This document shows, piece after piece, positions 62,232-64,000 of a stretch of DNA of 64,000 bases (positions within the stretch are counted from its first letter, which is position 1; every line of letters starts with the position of its first letter). The notes beneath the pieces are model-generated. The model worked only from the letters and a program-made list of their open reading frames with translations, was not told where the DNA came from and did no database searches. The stretch covers positions 1 through 64,000 of the forward strand of contig NZ_BMPY01000012.1 of NCBI RefSeq assembly GCF_014647835.1, written 5' to 3'. The position numbers were made by a program, and so were the translations under genes. Origin of the DNA: Microbispora rosea subsp. aerata (GTDB taxonomy: Bacteria; Actinomycetota; Actinomycetes; Streptosporangiales; Streptosporangiaceae).

Positions 62232-63626
62232 ATGCCACGCCCACTGGCCATAACCGACGACCAGGAACTCCTCGACGACCTGCTCCGCATCGCCGCCGCC
62301 GCGGGCGTCGAACTGGACGTGGCCCACACGGCCGCCCACGCCCGGCCGTACTGGATCCGGGCACCGCTGGTCGTGGTCGGCGGCGACCTGGCCGACGACC
62401 TCGCCGCCACCGGTCCGCCACCTCGGCGGAACGTGGTCGTCGTGACGCGGACGGCCGGCGACCCCGACATGTGGCGCAGGTGCGTCGCCGTCGGGGCGCA
62501 CACCGTGCTGGAGCTGCCCGAGGCCGAGCGGCTCCTCGTGGAGGAGTTCGGTGACGCCGTCGAGCCCGCCACCCGCGCGGGCACGGTCCTGTGCGTCACC
62601 GCGGGGAAGGGAGGCGCGGGAGCCAGCGTCCTGGCGGCGTCCCTGGCGCTGACGGCGTCCCGCGACGGGCTCCGCACGCTCCTCGTCGACGCCGATCCGC
62701 TCGGCGGCGGGATCGACGTACTGCTCGGCCAAGAGGAGGCTCTCGGCGCCCGCTGGCCCGACGTCGTCGGAAGGGAGGGCAGAGTGAGCTTCGCCGCCCT
62801 CCAGGAGGCGCTGCCCACCTTCGGCGAGCTCACCGTGCTGTCGGCGCATCGCGGCGATCCGGTGCGCATACCCCGGGAGGCGATGCGCGTCGTGCTCGAC
62901 GCCGCGCGGCGCGGCTGCGATCTGGTCGTGGTCGATCTGCCCCGGCACGTTGGCGAAGGCGAGGCGGAGGCGCTCGCCCGCGCCGCCGCGACGATCGTCG
63001 TCGTCCCCGCGGATCTGCGGGGAGCGCTCGCGGCGGCCCAGACGGTGTCGCTGCTCCGGCCGGGGACCGGCGACCTGCGCCTGGTGATGCGCGCGGGAAC
63101 ACTCGATCCGGAGGTCGTCGCGGCCTCCCTGTCGGTCCCGTGCGCGGGTGTGCTTCCGGAGGTTCGCGGGCTCGTGGAGACGCTGGACCGGGGGGACCCG
63201 CCCCCGCTGCGCCGCTCCCCACTGGGCCGCTTCTGCACCGAGCTGCTCGAGTCCCTCCTCGCCGGGTCCTCCCCAACCGACCCGCCCGGCCGTACCGGCG
63301 GGGTCGGCTGGACCGACCGGTCCAGCCGGGGAGATCGGAAAGGCCGGTCCGGCCAGCCTGACCGGGCCGGCCGAAGTGACCTTGTCGGCCGGAGTAGCCG
63401 GTCCGGCCAGAGTGGCCGGACTGGGCGGACCGACCGACCCGACCGGACCGACCTTGTCGGCCGGAGTAGGCGGACCGGCCGGGGTGATCGGACTGGCCGG
63501 ACTGACCAAGCCGACTGGACCGACCTTGCCAGCTGGACCAACCAGACCGACCTGTCCGGCAACACCGGCTGGACTGACCAGCCTGACCGGACCGGTCGGC
63601 CGTCCACCGGGGTGGGCGGCCCATGA
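62232..63626 (+). CDS. ssd: Ssd/CpaE-like septum-site/pilus-locus ATPase with repetitive tail
   Basis: A 464-residue MinD/CpaE-family protein. After a receiver-like N-terminal domain, 'VTAGKGGAGASVLAASLAL' holds a deviant Walker A: the usual Lys of GKS/T is Ala131. 'LLVDADPLGGGIDVLLG' and 'LVVVDLPRHVG' are the switch regions. The last ~115 residues are a low-complexity Gly/Arg/Asp/Thr/Ser tract ('GRTDRPDRTDLVGRSRRTGRGDRTGRTDQ'). Ssd (Rv3660c) affects septum placement; CpaE localises Tad secretion systems. The next gene, TadA, overlaps (ATGA), supporting a role with a Tad-type machine. ATG 62232 follows GGGAG. Confidence 0.9.
   Translation: MPRPLAITDDQELLDDLLRIAAAAGVELDVAHTAAHARPYWIRAPLVVVGGDLADDLAATGPPPRRNVVVVTRTAGDPDMWRRCVAVGAHTVLELPEAERLLVEEFGDAVEPATRAGTVLCVTAGKGGAGASVLAASLALTASRDGLRTLLVDADPLGGGIDVLLGQEEALGARWPDVVGREGRVSFAALQEALPTFGELTVLSAHRGDPVRIPREAMRVVLDAARRGCDLVVVDLPRHVGEGEAEALARAAATIVVVPADLRGALAAAQTVSLLRPGTGDLRLVMRAGTLDPEVVAASLSVPCAGVLPEVRGLVETLDRGDPPPLRRSPLGRFCTELLESLLAGSSPTDPPGRTGGVGWTDRSSRGDRKGRSGQPDRAGRSDLVGRSSRSGQSGRTGRTDRPDRTDLVGRSRRTGRGDRTGRTDQADWTDLASWTNQTDLSGNTGWTDQPDRTGRPSTGVGGP
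63378..63590 (+). repeat. Degenerate coding repeats in the ssd tail
   Basis: GACCTTGTCGGCCGGAGTAG occurs at 63378-63397 and 63450-63469, 72 bp (24 codons) apart. Related GGCCGGACTG/ACCGGACC units fill the interval up to about 63590. The repeat keeps all frames open, so long collagen-like frames appear in other phases. Confidence 0.65.
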
Positions 63627-64000
63627 CCCGCGAAGGCTTGGTGACTGTTCCCGGCGTCGCCGCCGATCTGGTCGAGGCGGTCCGGGTACGGCTGTCGCAG
63701 ACCGGCGCCGCCCCCACCGCGGCCCAGGTGGCTGCGGCCCTGCGAGCGGAGCGTGCAGTGCTCGGCGACGCCGAGATCCTGGCCATCGCCCGCACACTGC
63801 GTGCCCACCTCATCGGCGCGGGCCCGCTCGAAGCCCTGCTGGCCGAGCCGGGCGTCACCGACGTCCTGGTGAACGGGCCGCGCGAGGTGTGGGTGGACGA
63901 CGGAAACGGTCTGCGTAGGACGAGCGTGACGTTCTCCGGAGACGACGAGGTTCGCAGGCTGGCCCAGCGTCTGGCCGCGGCGGCCGGGCGCCGCCTTGAC
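63623..64000 (+). CDS. TadA/CpaF-family secretion ATPase (5' part, cut by window edge)
   Basis: The first 126 codons are visible. 'TREGLVTVPGVAADLVEAVRVRLSQTGAAPTAAQVAAALRAERAVLGDAEILAIARTLRAHLIGAGPLEALLAEPGVTDVLVNGPREVWVDDGNGLRRTSVTFSGDDEVRRLAQRLAAAAGRRLD' is split here only for reading; the 'GPLEALLAEPGVTDVLVNGPREVWV' segment is the N-terminal signature of CpaF/TadA type II/IV secretion ATPases. The Walker motifs lie beyond the edge. ATG 63623 overlaps the ssd stop. With Ssd it begins a Tad (tight adherence) type locus, as in Rv3660c-Rv3659c. Confidence 0.92.
   Translation, partial: MTREGLVTVPGVAADLVEAVRVRLSQTGAAPTAAQVAAALRAERAVLGDAEILAIARTLRAHLIGAGPLEALLAEPGVTDVLVNGPREVWVDDGNGLRRTSVTFSGDDEVRRLAQRLAAAAGRRLD

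Noticed and set aside
63148-63918. Collagen-like plus-strand frame
   Set aside because: It overlaps ssd and the start of tadA in another phase; the Gly-Pro-Thr look comes from the DNA repeat, and there is no ribosome site.

Overview
The window is high-GC DNA with GC-rich third codon positions, frequent GTG starts, many 1-4 base start/stop overlaps and actinobacterial families throughout (WhiB, DUF5999, SpoIIE phosphatase, AfsR/LuxR regulators, Ssd/TadA). It looks like chromosome of a filamentous actinomycete. Streptosporangiaceae (Nonomuraea/Streptosporangium type) is my best guess, by inference. I see no integrase, transposase, CRISPR array or rRNA. One tRNA gene (tRNA-Pro, CGG) is present.

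Layout. 1-3.3 kb: a multi-HAMP sensor kinase (cut by the window edge) divergent from a GAF/SpoIIE phosphatase, then a small secreted cysteine protein. 3.4-11 kb: single genes (catalytically dead S9 peptidase, RlmA-type methyltransferase, MBL hydrolase, TetR plus a Rieske oxygenase with a visible TetR operator, DUF2000/AraC pair) and two decayed genes (GNAT, F420/PPOX). 11-15.3 kb: DUF5999 with an anti-sigma ATPase, a LAL-type LuxR regulator, a coiled-coil protein and a NUDIX hydrolase. 15.7-25.5 kb: a likely small-molecule operon (AMP-ligase, FOXRED2-like flavoprotein, alpha-hydroxy-acid oxidase, membrane-anchored atypical P450), then a CPA2 antiporter, a two-component system and an NTF2-like protein. 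26-34 kb: a translationally coupled five-gene operon (SWIM-like zinc protein, unrecognised repeat-bearing protein, VWA protein, MoxR AAA+ ATPase, DUF5682), followed by an arginase pseudogene and a 113-bp tandem repeat. 34.6-38.3 kb: Spo0M-like protein, zinc metallopeptidase, isochorismatase-fold hydrolase, methyltransferase. 38.4-41.4 kb: molybdate regulator and modABC. 41.7-61 kb: a conserved actinobacterial core block, and 62.2-64 kb: Ssd/CpaE and the start of TadA/CpaF.

The block from 41.8 kb to the end parallels the M. tuberculosis Rv3683-Rv3659c and S. coelicolor SCO3580-SCO3557 neighbourhoods: metallophosphoesterase, class A PBP, wblA/whiB4, two ArsA-like ATPases, DUF4177, RidA, MBL, crp, nth, CoA NUDIX, marP, epoxide-hydrolase-like protein, holin-like membrane protein, acs, Fic-like protein, ssd, tadA. 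This supports naming several of these genes. It also suggests that the AT-richer gap at 61.6-62.0 kb may hold the 6S-like RNA reported at the equivalent place in Streptomyces.

The most interesting regions are the 26-34 kb MoxR/VWA/DUF5682 operon (possible conflict or stress system) and the 15.7-21.4 kb oxidative operon whose flavoprotein resembles vertebrate FOXRED2. All functions are inferred from reading translated sequence. No database search was run.
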